Source: Taeniopygia guttata (lineage: Eukaryota > Chordata > Aves > Passeriformes > Estrildidae). From it: a DNA stretch of 64,000 bases. Positions 12,106 through 24,642 of the stretch are shown here, piece by piece (the first letter of the stretch is position 1; the number at the start of each line of letters is the position of its first letter). Below the pieces are notes generated by a model that was not told the origin of the DNA, ran no database searches, and saw nothing but the letters and a program-made list of their open reading frames with translations. The stretch lies in assembly GCF_048771995.1 (NCBI RefSeq), contig NC_133036.1, positions 19,937,001 to 20,001,000 of the forward strand. The letters are read 5' to 3'. Made by a program: the position numbers and the translations under genes.

Positions 12106-15100
12106 ACACTCAGCTGTGGGAAGCACACACTGGGGGCTGCACTGGAATCCTCTCCATGAGTCACACATGTGGCTTCTCAGGCTGTTGCTGGTTACTGTGA
12201 TGCCCTCAACAGCCTTTTGGGAATTTTGGAGCCTGGCTCAGCACACCAGGACTGATATTCTTACCTAGCTAGAATGCCCAGGAGCCATGGCTGGGAAACT
12301 GCATGTGTGAGGTGCTACAAAAAGAACAAAGATTCTTTCCTCCCACATTTTTCTTGTTTGCTCCACCACTTGTTCAGGCTCTTCCTGCCAGCCTGGTTTG
12401 TGGCAATAGCACAGATGTTTTCCACCTTGCAGCAATATGTTGAACATAATGATGGAAATCCATCCTGGAATCCGCCTCCCTGGGAAGTCCACTCTCACTC
12501 TCAGTAGACACTGTGGATGCTAATTTTGAAGACCCGAGTTTTCCCTCTCTTCCTTCCCTGAAAATTCACTTCACTGTGGCTGGCTACAAAGCTTTTTCTG
12601 CACATGCCTAGGTCTGAAAGGATGTGTAAAATACTGTGGATCCTCTCTGTTTGACAAGTACCATTCTCTGTGTAAGCCCTGACAGGGAATACCTCTCTCC
12701 CTGTCTCAAACAGAACACATGGGATGTCTCTGCCATTTGCTGATGATTGTTCAAACAGCCTCAGTGGGGCCAGACTGCCCCCAACACTCGTGGATCTCCT
12801 CAGAACCCCGTGGCTTCATTCTCACAGCTGTGGCCTGAGATTTCCATGAGTTTTGTGATGGTAAAATTGGTGTGATATGGCTGAGAAAGAGCTGCCAGGT
12901 TGGATTTTCCCCTTTTTTCAGGATTTATTTCTGAATTCCTTCCTTAGCATCACTTTTTGCTTTGCCCTTCTCATTTCTGAGATCCTGCATGGCTGATACA
13001 AAGCAATCTCTTATCTAATGAGTGCTGAGGCCTCCTGGTCACTGCTGCAGACACCATTGAATCTGATTTTATCACTGCCAGAACAAAGGGTTTGATTCCC
13101 TCCGAGGCCCAAGAACAGGAAATTGGATTAGGCACTAATGGCACAGTGGGCAGGAGGTTTTTGAAAGTCATTTCCCTTTCCCTCTGTCATTAATCTGCTT
13201 CTGTGGCTGATGAGCTGCCAGTGTTTAAGAAACAGATCTCATGAGTATTCTTTAGTGACAGGCCAATCCAGAAGCCCCTGCAGTGAATGCACTGTGGACA
13301 CATGCAACAGACTTAGGAACTTGACCATTTATGTCTCTGTTTAAAGAAAGAAACTTTCTCAGGCCAAAAATGGAACTGGACTAATAACCTTCTAATGGGT
13401 ACACAGTGGGAAAGCTTTTTGTTTTCAAACCTGCACAAAGCACAACCATCCATGCACTGGGATTCTAGAATCTGAATTTGGGGTTTTGTTTAAGGGCCTG
13501 AATAATCACACCATATCTGTAGTTTAAACCCAAGTACCACCAGAGAGGATCTAGTCCAGTCCAAAGCAAAACCCCACAATGCTTCTGTGATTTTTAAGAA
13601 CTCCAGCATGGATAGGAATGATTGACCAGTTTTCAGACTGATGGTGAAGTTTTCTTGAGGCAACAGGAAATACATCCCAATACTTTGGTTCCTGTATTTT
13701 ATCACACTTCTCTGGGTGACTGGCCTGTTCTGTTAGTTGATAGCTGAGACTAAACTGCTGGGGTTTTTCCCAAATAAAGTTGCACAGGTAAGCTTCCCTG
13801 GGAATCCCTGTACAGCTGTAGTCCACTAAAAATTCCATGATCTCAAAAGCTAATGATAGATTTGCTTGTGAGTAGAAATTAAAAGCATCTAAATCCTGCT
13901 TGTAGGCATTTACTGGGGGAGTAAACTGTTTTTCAGGAGCAGCTGAAATGGTCCTCATTTTCCAGTTTAATGTATATTTGAAAGTCAAATTATTGTACAG
14001 AGTTTTCAACAGGGTTCCAAAAGATAAAGGAGTTCTTTAATGTGCAGCATAACCACCAGTTGCCATTACTGTTCATAACACAAACTGTTTTAGAAGTGCT
14101 GTTTCAGCCTTACTGAAAGATATTTGGGTTTCTGGAAAGCCAGAGGTGGGGGAGAGAATTGGAACAAAATTGAAATAGAGCAGACCAAAATAACACAGTA
14201 AATCATGTTATCAGCATTGAAAGGCCTTGTGACTTTGATAAATATTCCAGATAATGAATTTAAGAGACAGAGTTCTGCACACCATGTGGTTCTATCACCA
14301 TCTGCCTGGCACTGTAATTAATTGATTCTATCACAAAATTGCTCTGCTAATTAGATGGAACACAGTCTGGTAGTAGTACTTGAAGGGTTCATTTGCTGGC
14401 CTGGTGAGTGCTGTGCAATATTTCGGTGTCCAATCCTTCCATGAGAAGCAGGGATTGTGATCCCAGTGGCACTTAGGGACACATCCCTCTCTGCAGAGGA
14501 CAAGGTGTGGGCCTCCTGTGCTCACACATTTTTAGGCCAAAGAAGTTATCTCAAGCCTGCTTAGTCAGGGTGAAGGTGTTAGCAAGAACAGATGCTGGTG
14601 AAGATCTTCTACCTGATAGTCCTTCCCCTTTTACTGGGGGTTATTCTCCCTGGAACTCTTGAGGTTCACAGAAGACTTCCTGATAATCTGCAGGGAAGAT
14701 CTGAGCAGCTGCTTCAGCCTCCTGTTGAAATACAAAGCTGTCCTTCCTGGCTGCTAATGAAGAAGAATTTTGACAAGGACTGTTTTCACAGGCAGCTCCA
14801 AAGGTGGAACATGGCTTTATTCTGCTAGATTTTTACAATGTAGAAATTATTTATTTGTAGCACACTGAAAATGGAAATGTTAACCTATGTACTAGTTCTA
14901 CATTGTGATTTATTATGAGAATTACAAACTTCCAGCCCAGCGGAAATTAATTTCTAAACATCTGCTTAGCATCCATGGAGGCACTTGCAGTCAAGGAACA
15001 CCATATTGCATGGCACAGATTTGGACTACAGGTTTTGTTTGGGTTTAAAAAAAGCCTAAACAACAGCTGTCTTCTTCCTCCTCCTTTGCAGTTAATTCAT

Positions 15101-15489
15101 CATAACTGCAGTGAGTAAGAGGTCCTGCTGCACCCTGCTAATGTGAGTCAGAAACACACAGAGCAGTGGGAGCACTTCTGGCTCCAGCACTGGGAATCAG
15201 GAAATATTGTGTCACTCCTTGTCCTTGAGGAAACAGCCATTTAACAGAAGGTTCCAATTTTCACTGGGAATTTGTGTGTGTGAGTGTGGGGGATGCAGAT
15301 GTGACCTCTAAACAAATGTGGGGAGATGATGGCTGTAGGGTTTTAGTACTGACAGTCTGATAGCTGTAACTTTATATAGCTTCATATATAAGCTGCACTT
15401 GCCTGTTGTTAAGAAACAAATTTAAAGTCACTTAAAGCCATTTGTCAAAAGACTTTTAGGCTGTTGAAGCAATGATATGAAAGTAAATT
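12105..15489. other. No gene seen; noncoding DNA
   Basis: The longest frame (152 codons, minus strand, 13551-14009) has no domain I recognise. No LTR or array found. Confidence 0.5.
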
Positions 15490-15583
<94 letters not shown>

Positions 15584-15591
15584 ATCTATCC
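15490..15591. repeat. (TATC)n tetranucleotide microsatellite
   Basis: About 24-25 TATC/GATA units. There is one slip (CTAATC) near 15547-15552 and one near 15582-15586. Likely polymorphic. Confidence 0.97.
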
Positions 15592-16319
15592 CTGCTTTTA
15601 TCTATATAAAATCCTTTTCAACTGAAAAAAGGTGACAACCCCCATGTCTCTGAGAACCTCTAAATAAATAAACAGCAATCCTAGGTGATAGATCTATTTG
15701 TATGCTTAATCAGTGTCCTTTAGTAGCATGAGAAATTGTCCAAGGACACACAAGTAATGGTTAACTGATATGACAGACAATAGCTTTAAAGGTATCTATT
15801 GATAATGATTTAATACAAAAACATGCTATAAGGGAACTGTACTCCCTTCTTAGTTCCTGTTTTTTTATTATTTGTGGGTTTCATATGAAGTAGATGAAGA
15901 TTTTGTTGGCCAAAATAAAAAGAAAATTAAATTTCTGAATCGAGATACCATTAATTGTAAAGTAAATGTAATGGATCTAAGATGAGAAAGAATAATGATA
16001 GCTAACATGTAAAAGTGAGGTATTTTCATTCATGCTTTATGGTTCAAGGGTGTAGTTCTTCAAAATCACTGCTGCTTTCAGAAGACAACACAAGGTGCTT
16101 GGATCCTGCCAGGAAGTTCTAAATGTGCTAACATATATTAGAATGAAACAGGTATATCAAACATACCAAATACCAAATCTATTCTGAAGGAACCAAGGTG
16201 TTTTCTACACTATGGGCTAAAAGTCTAGATGTCAGTATTACAAAACTAGAAAGTCAGAAATTAGAACAGTGAATGATTAAAACGGAGAGCCTCTATCTTG
16301 CACACAGATAGGAGGAAAA

Positions 16320-16525
16320 GTAGTAAATATGATAAATATATATAATATATATTTAGATATATGCTCATCCCCAAGATATTAGGTAATAAGTATGGTATAT
16401 AATTATATACCACACATTATATATAAAATACATATAATATTTATACATTTATTATATATATTATATATATTAAAATGTAAGGTATATAATTATATAGGTT
16501 ACATAATGTTACCTATATATTAGTC
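16320..16525. repeat. AT-rich low-complexity tract
   Basis: Mixed TATA/ATAT/TAATA runs over about 200 bp with several self-complementary stretches such as GGTATATAATTATATACC at about 16394-16411. No gene. Confidence 0.85.
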
Positions 16526-19500
16526 ACAAAGGTGGGGGTTTTATACATAAGTACTTTTTCATGTGCTGATATAGCCACATGCTCATTGATGACTCCCTGA
16601 TGTGGACACAGCTGCTGTGGAAATGTGCCTGGCAGCCTCTGGGTTCTGTCTGGCTCTGCCCTGCACTCCTGGGGAGCTCTGGGCAGGCTGGCACTGCGGG
16701 AATGCTGCACATGGGGAACTCTGGGCAGGCTGAGGGGTGACACTGCTCCCAGAGTCACTTATCAACACTCAGGGTGAGAAGACTGAAGATCATCAGTCCT
16801 TGCACTGACAATGAATTTTCCCCCAGGCAGTTTCTGAGTTCTGTGCACTCCTGTAACTACTGCAAATGCTCTGTTGGTTTGGAGCTCTTAATGGCTGTGA
16901 TGTGTTCAGAACAAACCTGTGAGTACTTGACTCTAATTTTGTCAGGTGTCATTCCTGTAGATTTTTACTAGCAGTGAAGTGACAGCTTTGCATTTAGAAA
17001 AAAATATATTTACATATATTAAAAAGATTGTTGCCAGTCACTACTTTATGCACACCTTTGTAGAAGGGCAGAAAATAACACATTCTTATGTACAATGTAA
17101 TTAATTCAAGGTTATTATGGGATCCTGGCAAAATGCAAGATCATCCAAACTGGTGTGTTCCCATTAAACCTTTCACAGGTGCGCCCAATATGTTTTCTCA
17201 GAGGAAAAACCACAACCCCATGTCTAGCTGTAATCTCTGCTGATCAGGTTATGAATTCAGAGTGTAAGAACCTGAGATCTTGCCTAAATTCAGGTCTCAT
17301 TTTCCTCCCATGCACTTTAACTGTAAACCTTAGAAATTCTCAGTGTAAAGTCATAATCTTTTGTGCTCCTTGGATCTAATCTGGATGCTGCTCCATTGTC
17401 AGAGTGCTGTGTGGGGCTGGAACTGCTCTGGGCAGCCTGGGAGTGGGTGATGCTGAGCAGGGATGGTGGTGAGGGCCTGCTGCCCACACTCTGCATGTCC
17501 AGAGGGTTTTACTTTGCATTTTTCTTCCATGTATCTCATGCCCATTTGAGGACGGGGGGTACTAGGCTCACCCTCAAATCTCATTTTTTGGATTACTTTC
17601 ATCTGAAGTGTCTTTACAGGTCACTCTGCCATTGTAACCTCTGGTCCTTCTGCACAATTGAGGCCAGGCTCTTCTGTGTAAAATGTCATGGTAACTGAAA
17701 TCCACAATTGATTAGTGACAGCCCGTGATCAATGCTATTTGAGTGCAGAACAGAGGTCTAAAAGCAGTTTGTCTCTTCGATGTTGTTAGTCACAAAGTGG
17801 GTATGCTAAAAGGAAGGGTTCAATGTTAAAACTGTAGCTTGACATTAAGGTGTAAACATAACAAGGCAGGAACTGAAGAAGCTGAGGTGGTTACATCTCC
17901 AAGTTTGCTTGTAAACAGCAGCTGCTGAGACTGCAGCACCCTTGTGTTCATCAGAGAGCTTTCAACACCTCCTTCAACTCCTTTGCAACAAATCTGGTTT
18001 TACAACAAATGGCTAAAACTGTCTGCACTCTGTATCAAAAGTACCCCATGACTCCTTTAAATACACTGAATATCTCTGACCTGGCAGTAATTCTGCCCTC
18101 TCCCCGGCCAAGCATAACTTGAATCAGCTGTGAGGTGGTTTGGTTATTCACAATCCACTTCCAAATGCAGAGGCCCAGCCAGCAGCCGCTGCTCTGCAGA
18201 GCTGTCAGTGCCTAATTGTTTCTGGCAATGGAAACTGCCTTTCTTAGGCTTTTTTTCTTCCTTCTCCCTCCTCAACTGGCATTTCAGGGCAGTAGCTTTC
18301 ATAATACATTAGCTTAATGCACTCTGATCTTGACCACAACTTCCATTCCCACTGCTGCCTGAACCACACATGGTCCTTGAACTCAGCATTCAGTGCAAAT
18401 TATTTAGACAGAAGAATAAATAAGCCTCTAAATATTCATGTCCTTGCAAGAGCAAAACCAGATGAAACCTATTGTTCAGAGAAGCCTATTGCTGAGACAC
18501 TGAGTTGGTGAGCAGATGGATTCACATTCCCAGAATGTGGGGGCCCGATTCAGGCCAGTGAAGGGTAACTCACTTGAGCAGAGTTTCAAGGACACGGGGA
18601 CTTGCCAGGTCCCCTTTCTAGTGACAGCACAGCCAGTGTAAGAGGCAGTCTGGCACCACAGTGGGGCTCGTTTTTACTCAGCAGAAGGCTCAGTTCATCT
18701 GAAAGGAGGCAAAACAATAGATGATTGTGTAACAAGCAATTCCTTCTGCAAGTCCATCTTGCTGCTTTTGAAGGGCCCAGCTGGATGACAGCTCTCTCTG
18801 CTTTGTCAGACCTGAGAAGGGTCTCAGACTGAAACAAACCCTTCCTGTCCTGTTGTTCCGGGCATTTTCCGTGGGTTTGAGCTAGATGAGGTCCAGGTGA
18901 AGCACACCAGGGAAGTCACAAGGCTGCAGTGCCTCTGAGCCTTCTGGCTGCTGGAAACCCCAACCAAAGCAATGCATCTTCACCCCAGCTGAACACACAA
19001 AATGGTTAAATGGGGAAAAAAAGAGATCTGTTATTGTCTAAGGATTAAGACCTCCTTAGCCGTAAGTATAACTCTGTCATGGTCCCTTTCCAGTTTGAAA
19101 ATTAAGGGTAGGAACTGAGTCTGACAGAGTGGGGAAGGATTTTTTTCAATACTCTTAATAAAGCCTTGGGTGAATTTATGGAGACATAAACTTAGGGTTG
19201 GTTTGCAGAGACATGAAATATTACCCAGTAGGGTCTGCAGCTCTGCCTGAAGCCAAATGTTTTACTGGCCTCTCAGCTAAATGATTGAAGATGTGTTCCA
19301 GGGTTACTCTTTATTTTGGGGGGCTGAGTAGAGAACTGAATCACTCCTCTCTGCCTAGAGAGAGGAAAAAAAGCAATTTTCTCTTGTCCTTTGACAGTGC
19401 ACTGGGGTTCCTTTTATCTTTATGCACACAGACAGCAATGAACATACATTTCCTCCTCTCAAAGGAGAGATGGTAACAGCCAGAAAAGCAGTTTCAGGTC

Positions 19501-22500
19501 ATGCTAATATTCACCTGTACAAAATATATTTGCATGAGAAATGGGAGTGTGGGTGGGACTGGTGTCACTTGTCACATCTGAGCAGGGCCACCCTTTCCCA
19601 GTCCAAAAGTAAAAAGGTTTTCCTGCAGCAGCAGCAGTTTGGCTTTTCATGTCCATCAACATTCAAACAGCAGCTGCATGAAATACAGTTTAATGGGAAT
19701 TGGGGCATCTCTGTGAAAGGAAGTATACAGGGCTTTCTTCTGTGTTTTACACTTCACAATACAAAATGGAATTTCAGTGAAATTCCCATGGAATTTCAGT
19801 GTCCCACTGAACCATCTAAACCACTGAGCAAATAACTGAAAAAATAACTTGTCATGTAAATATATTCCAGTTTCTTAGGTTACAAATCTATTAACATACT
19901 ATAAGGAACAAACAAAACTATGGAGATCAGGAAGTCAGAAAATTCTTCAGGAAAAGAGAGGTAAAAACTTCCTACATTATTCAAAGAATATATTATTTTC
20001 ATAATTTTTTCCCATTTCACCAGAAGAGCTATTGGAGGTGATATTGTTTGGATGGTACAAAAAAGCAAATAATTGTCTGACAAGTGTATTTGAGTGTGTA
20101 CTGACACATGTAGAGTCTTCTAATAAAGAAAAAGAGAAGTAAACCAGACAGAATATAGTTCATTAATGACCAAATTAAATATTTTTAAGTTTGGTAAGGA
20201 AGAATTTTGTACAGAAAGATTTTTTGGAAATCAGTTTTACTTTTCAGCAAAGTATTATGAATTCAGGTCGTATCCAGGCCACTTCATGGGAGCAATCTAA
20301 ACCATTCCAGAGGCAAAGGTTCAGGCCCAGCTTGAAGAGCGGGAGCTCTGGAGCACACAGGCTCAGAGGTGCAGGCTGGCACCCAGCAGAGCACAGGCAC
20401 GGCTGCTACATGAGCTTTGCTACCTCTCCAGTATTTTTAATTTGGAACCTTTTGTCCCCCTTTGCAGCTGCAAGATCCTGCAGGTTTGGTAATTGCTCCT
20501 GATCTCCCCTCCTGCACAGCTGCTCCATGGGAAGGTGGCAGTGTCCCCAGCTCATAAACATCACCAGGACTGCCACACTGCCACAGCCCATCTCAGCCTG
20601 GGCCCTTGCACCTGGCAGCTCTGCCACCTCCCAGGGTCATGTGTACCTCCAGAACATCCTGCTGCACCTCCCAAACAGCCTCTGCACTTCTGGCAGGATC
20701 TCAGACAGCTCCAGGTAAAATCACATGGAATTCCCAGCAATTAACGTTGTGGGAGTTCCTGTCTGGGCGTGGGTTGTTTTGTTTGTTTATGGGCTTTTTT
20801 AAGGGTGTTATTTGTTTGTTGCTTTGTTGTTTTTGTTTTTTTCATTAGAGTTAATAAAATGAGAGAAGCAGCAGCTAAGCAATAATGCTTCATGGTGCTA
20901 AGGGTAGTCCTTGTGTAAATGGGAACAACTTTTATTGGTATTGGACTGGTTTCACAGTCATTGCAAATGTCAAACAGAAAAATGATGCAAAGGGAAAAAA
21001 ATAACCTGTTAGGAAATTTATTGGCGTAATTGTTCCTGGTAATAATTGTCATATGCAAGTAATTGGTGATATCTTCCACAAATCTGTTTAATTCCTAATG
21101 TAGTTCCAAGCTGCCCTAATGATTTTAAACCTCTATGAAATTACTTCAGTTTACACCCTTTTGTGTCTTCACTGTGCCTGTTTTTACCAGTTCAGAACAG
21201 TTCTCCTCTACCATTAGCTGTGATGTCACCACTTTTTGGACATATTAAAGTTATCTACAGTTCCTGCAACATAAAATTCCTGTTTTACCTTTCACCACTT
21301 CGCTGGCTCCACTTTAAGGCCACTCTAACCCAAACACCTCATGTCCCTTGAGGTAATGCTGTGTGTTGCCAGCTGTTGTGGAACTGGGCAAGTCACTTTG
21401 GGATCTGGCCTTTATGAGAACGTCAGAAACCCACAGTGATGTTTTGTGATGTTTTGTTAGCCTCAGGGAGAACCATTCAGATTGTAAACTGTAAAACATT
21501 ACATGGGCAGATCCAATTTCCTTTGGACTGAGAAGCAGTGGGGTACAATGATGGTTAAAAAATGGGTGTGCAAACCTATCCCAGCTGTAGCAAGTGCAAA
21601 TTATGTGTTCTGTGAATCCAGATGATACGAATGTCCCATCTGTTCTCAAAGGGAGCTGTAAAACAATCCCCAAAATTATGAAGACTAAAATATGTCAGTG
21701 TTCTTTTGAGGAAGAGAGTGAGGCACAGCCAGCAGGCAGGAACAGAGGCATCACAAACTGACTGAGCAAATAATGAGCTTTCAGTTCTTTGCAATGAAAA
21801 TTCTTTCAAGACTGATTGTTTCACTGGTGGAAAAATGCATTACTTCCCAAGGTGATCCTTCTGTCCCGGTACATGCTGCCAAAAGATATTTTGTCTTCAA
21901 AGCATGTTTTAAAACTAAAATTGATTTGAAACCTGTTTTTCCTACAGCTAAGAAGCCTCTCTCAGAGGAACCCTTTCTGATTCTTCACCTGTTCCCATCA
22001 GAGGGGGCCGTGCCATGGGGTGCAGGGTGTGGATTCTAAATCAGCCAACGTCTGATGGATTTAGCAAGTGGAAACTGGTAATTTAGGAACATCAAAATGG
22101 CCACATCAAATTTAGGCTAAGGGGCAGTATTACATAGATTTGATGCAAAAAATTGACCCACAGGTTGAAAACGAATCTGCATCAATATTAAAATACAGTA
22201 ATAAAAGGTGATAGTTTGCAGCTAATTTTCCTGTGTCAGTAATTTTTTTAGCCCATGTCCCCTGAACTGTGTCTCTGCAGAAGTGGGTAGCCAGTTGTCA
22301 CCACAGCCAGTGAGTGATAATGAATGAACCACTCATGGCCCAGGTTGGGTTGTCATTTAGTACTCTGTATCTATGATCTAGAGGAGCATGACATAGAAAC
22401 CTGTGCCAAACACAGGTTTCTATAAGGAAGACAATTCTCATCTCTGGTGATTTCTTGTGTCCACCATTTCCTCAATATTTTTGCATTGATGGCAACTAAA

Positions 22501-23928
22501 GAAAAGTACAATAACCTTAAACCAGAGCACAGACACAGGTTGCAATTTCTGTACTACTACAGTACTTTGATGCCACTTTTATCCCTGCATTTTACCATGT
22601 TGTCCTTGGCTGTATTTGGGAATCATAACTTGAAAATCTGGGGAAAAGTTCTTCTTTTTACCTCTAGAGATGCTGCAGCTCTCCTGAAGAGTTGCAGATC
22701 TTATGTCTCCAACTTTAGGAAAATTTCCAATTTACACCTTGCTTAATTCAGTGGAAATGTGTTTGTTTGTTTGTTTTTCAAATCAGAAGCACATAAATAA
22801 AGCTCTGAATTAAGGGATTTTTTGTATTTTTAGCTATCTATCAGGTTTTCAGATATCTTTCAGACTGATTAATAGGATCAAATGGCAAAGGTGCAGCTTT
22901 CACTCATGTTTCCATTTAGGATTGTGCTGTTCTAAAAGGAAAGTATTTTATAAAATTGTCTGTGTAGTTAAAAAGTATTGATGATATTCTGATTTTGTGC
23001 TCTCCCTAAACACCTGGGCATTTCTGGTTGGGATTGCTGCTCAGAGATGTTCTGTTCAGCCAGAGCACCCAGCAGGATGCATTAGAACTGTTTTCAGTCT
23101 ACTGAATGTCCCACATTATTTCTAAAGGAACATCTGATTCCACAAATGTGTTTACCGTGAGGAGAGTGATCATTAGTGCAGTTTGATGTACTCTTCAAAT
23201 GATGCACAAAAATCACCCTAAATAGCTCCTCCTTTTTGCTCCTCTTTGCAGAGTGTATGTTCCTCCCTTAGCACCAAGTTCTAGGCCAAACCAGAAACCA
23301 CTTTGGATTCACATCTCTCTCTGGATGTGTCTCTGAGGCAGAGCTGGAATTAAAATATCCAGTGGCTAGATATTGTTGGGCTACTTGTCAACATGGTTGC
23401 TGCAATAAAGCAGCAATTTGTCTTTAAATACAAAATAAAATGCAATAAAATACAATAAAATAAAACAAAATAACCCCCAGTTAATTTACCTCTCAGAGCT
23501 TTTACTGTCTGGTCAAGGCAGCAGACTTTACCCTTTCTCTACTGCCCAGGGAGTGAGGGTTCTGTGGTTCCCTGTATAACCACTGCCCTTGGAGCAAGTT
23601 TCAGGGCAGTACATTGAGGTGACAACAAGGAAACCTGGTTTGCAAATTTCTAGAAACTCTGGTCTTTCTGTGACTGACTTCTTTAACAAAGCTGGTACTT
23701 TTTACCAATTTTTTGGGCCTTATGTGCTGGGTATGTTTGGAGAGTGAAAACAGTCAGTCTGTACCTCAGTAGTTTAGCTTGGCAATAACCAAAATACTGA
23801 TATCTGTTAGTAAGAAGAGACATTAAAGTGTAGATTAGAAACAAAATTCAGTATGAGGGGGTCCTAGTAAGAACTGGTCTTCCAGCTGGGACTAAAGAGC
23901 TCACAATTACTCTCCCTGAGAGGATCTT
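16526..23928. other. No gene seen; noncoding DNA
   Basis: Scattered frames of at most 137 codons without recognisable similarity. A (GTTT)n run lies at about 22759-22780 and an AATAAAATAC-like A-rich simple repeat at about 23428-23473. Confidence 0.5.
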
Positions 23929-23934
23929 GGACCT

Positions 23935-24636
23935 TGTTGGAACTCAAAATGTCCCTCAGAAATTTTCAGAGGTTCCAGGCCTTGGTCAGAAGTATTTTAG
24001 ACCCTGGCAAGCAGCTGAAAACAGCTGTGATCTTGAGTTTGAGCCATGGAATGAGTTACCAACTTTGAAGGTGGAACAAGCGGTCACAGAGGGTTAGATG
24101 GTATAGTAAAAGTAGTTACAAATTAGAGGGGAAAATTTTTTAGTGTTGTACAGGGGGGTTTTAGTACCTGTACAGGGGGGTTTTACTTTGTACAAGGGGG
24201 TCAGGAGTTCTAAGATGGAGGAAAGTGGGCCTGATCCTGTTCTTCCTCCTTCTTCTTCCTTACCTCCATGTTCTTGGTGATGTTGGCACTCACAGATTGG
24301 TTTAGAGTAGAAAAGCACATTGTAACATAGATAGTAGGTATTGGGGAAAATCTGTAAACATATAATACGTAATATATCATATAAAAGATAGCAGCAGCCC
24401 TGGGCAGGGAGAGAGAAGAAGACACCAGACAGTGAGGGTGTCAGGAGTGTGTGTGTCTCTGCCTGGGCCGCTGAACAAACAGCCGCAGCGGGAGAAGACA
24501 ATCTTTTAGATAACCAGCAATAAACTGCCTCGAGACTGAACAACAAGAGGCTGCGGAGTTTTTCTTTGGAAGCAAAGGTTGGAGGAGAGACTTTACCACC
24601 ACACGAGACCCCTGAATCAATCCCGGGGTTCTCACA
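23935..24636 (+). mobile_element. Solo retroviral LTR, 702 bp, perfect 6-bp target-site duplication
   Basis: Begins TGTTGGAACTC and ends GGTTCTCACA (TGT...ACA). It is flanked on both sides by GGACCT (23929-23934 and 24637-24642). A TATA box (TATAAAAG) lies at 24380-24387 and an AATAAA signal at 24519-24524, giving plus orientation and a U3-R-U5 order. A 6-bp duplication is typical of class II (ERVK/beta- and alpharetrovirus-like) elements. No internal coding region adjoins it, so recombination between LTRs probably removed it. The 150-codon minus-strand frame inside is not a gene. Confidence 0.9.
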
Positions 24637-24642
24637 GGACCT

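Noticed and set aside
24094..24546. 150-codon minus-strand frame
   Set aside because: Lies inside the plus-oriented solo LTR and runs antisense to its TATA and AATAAA signals.
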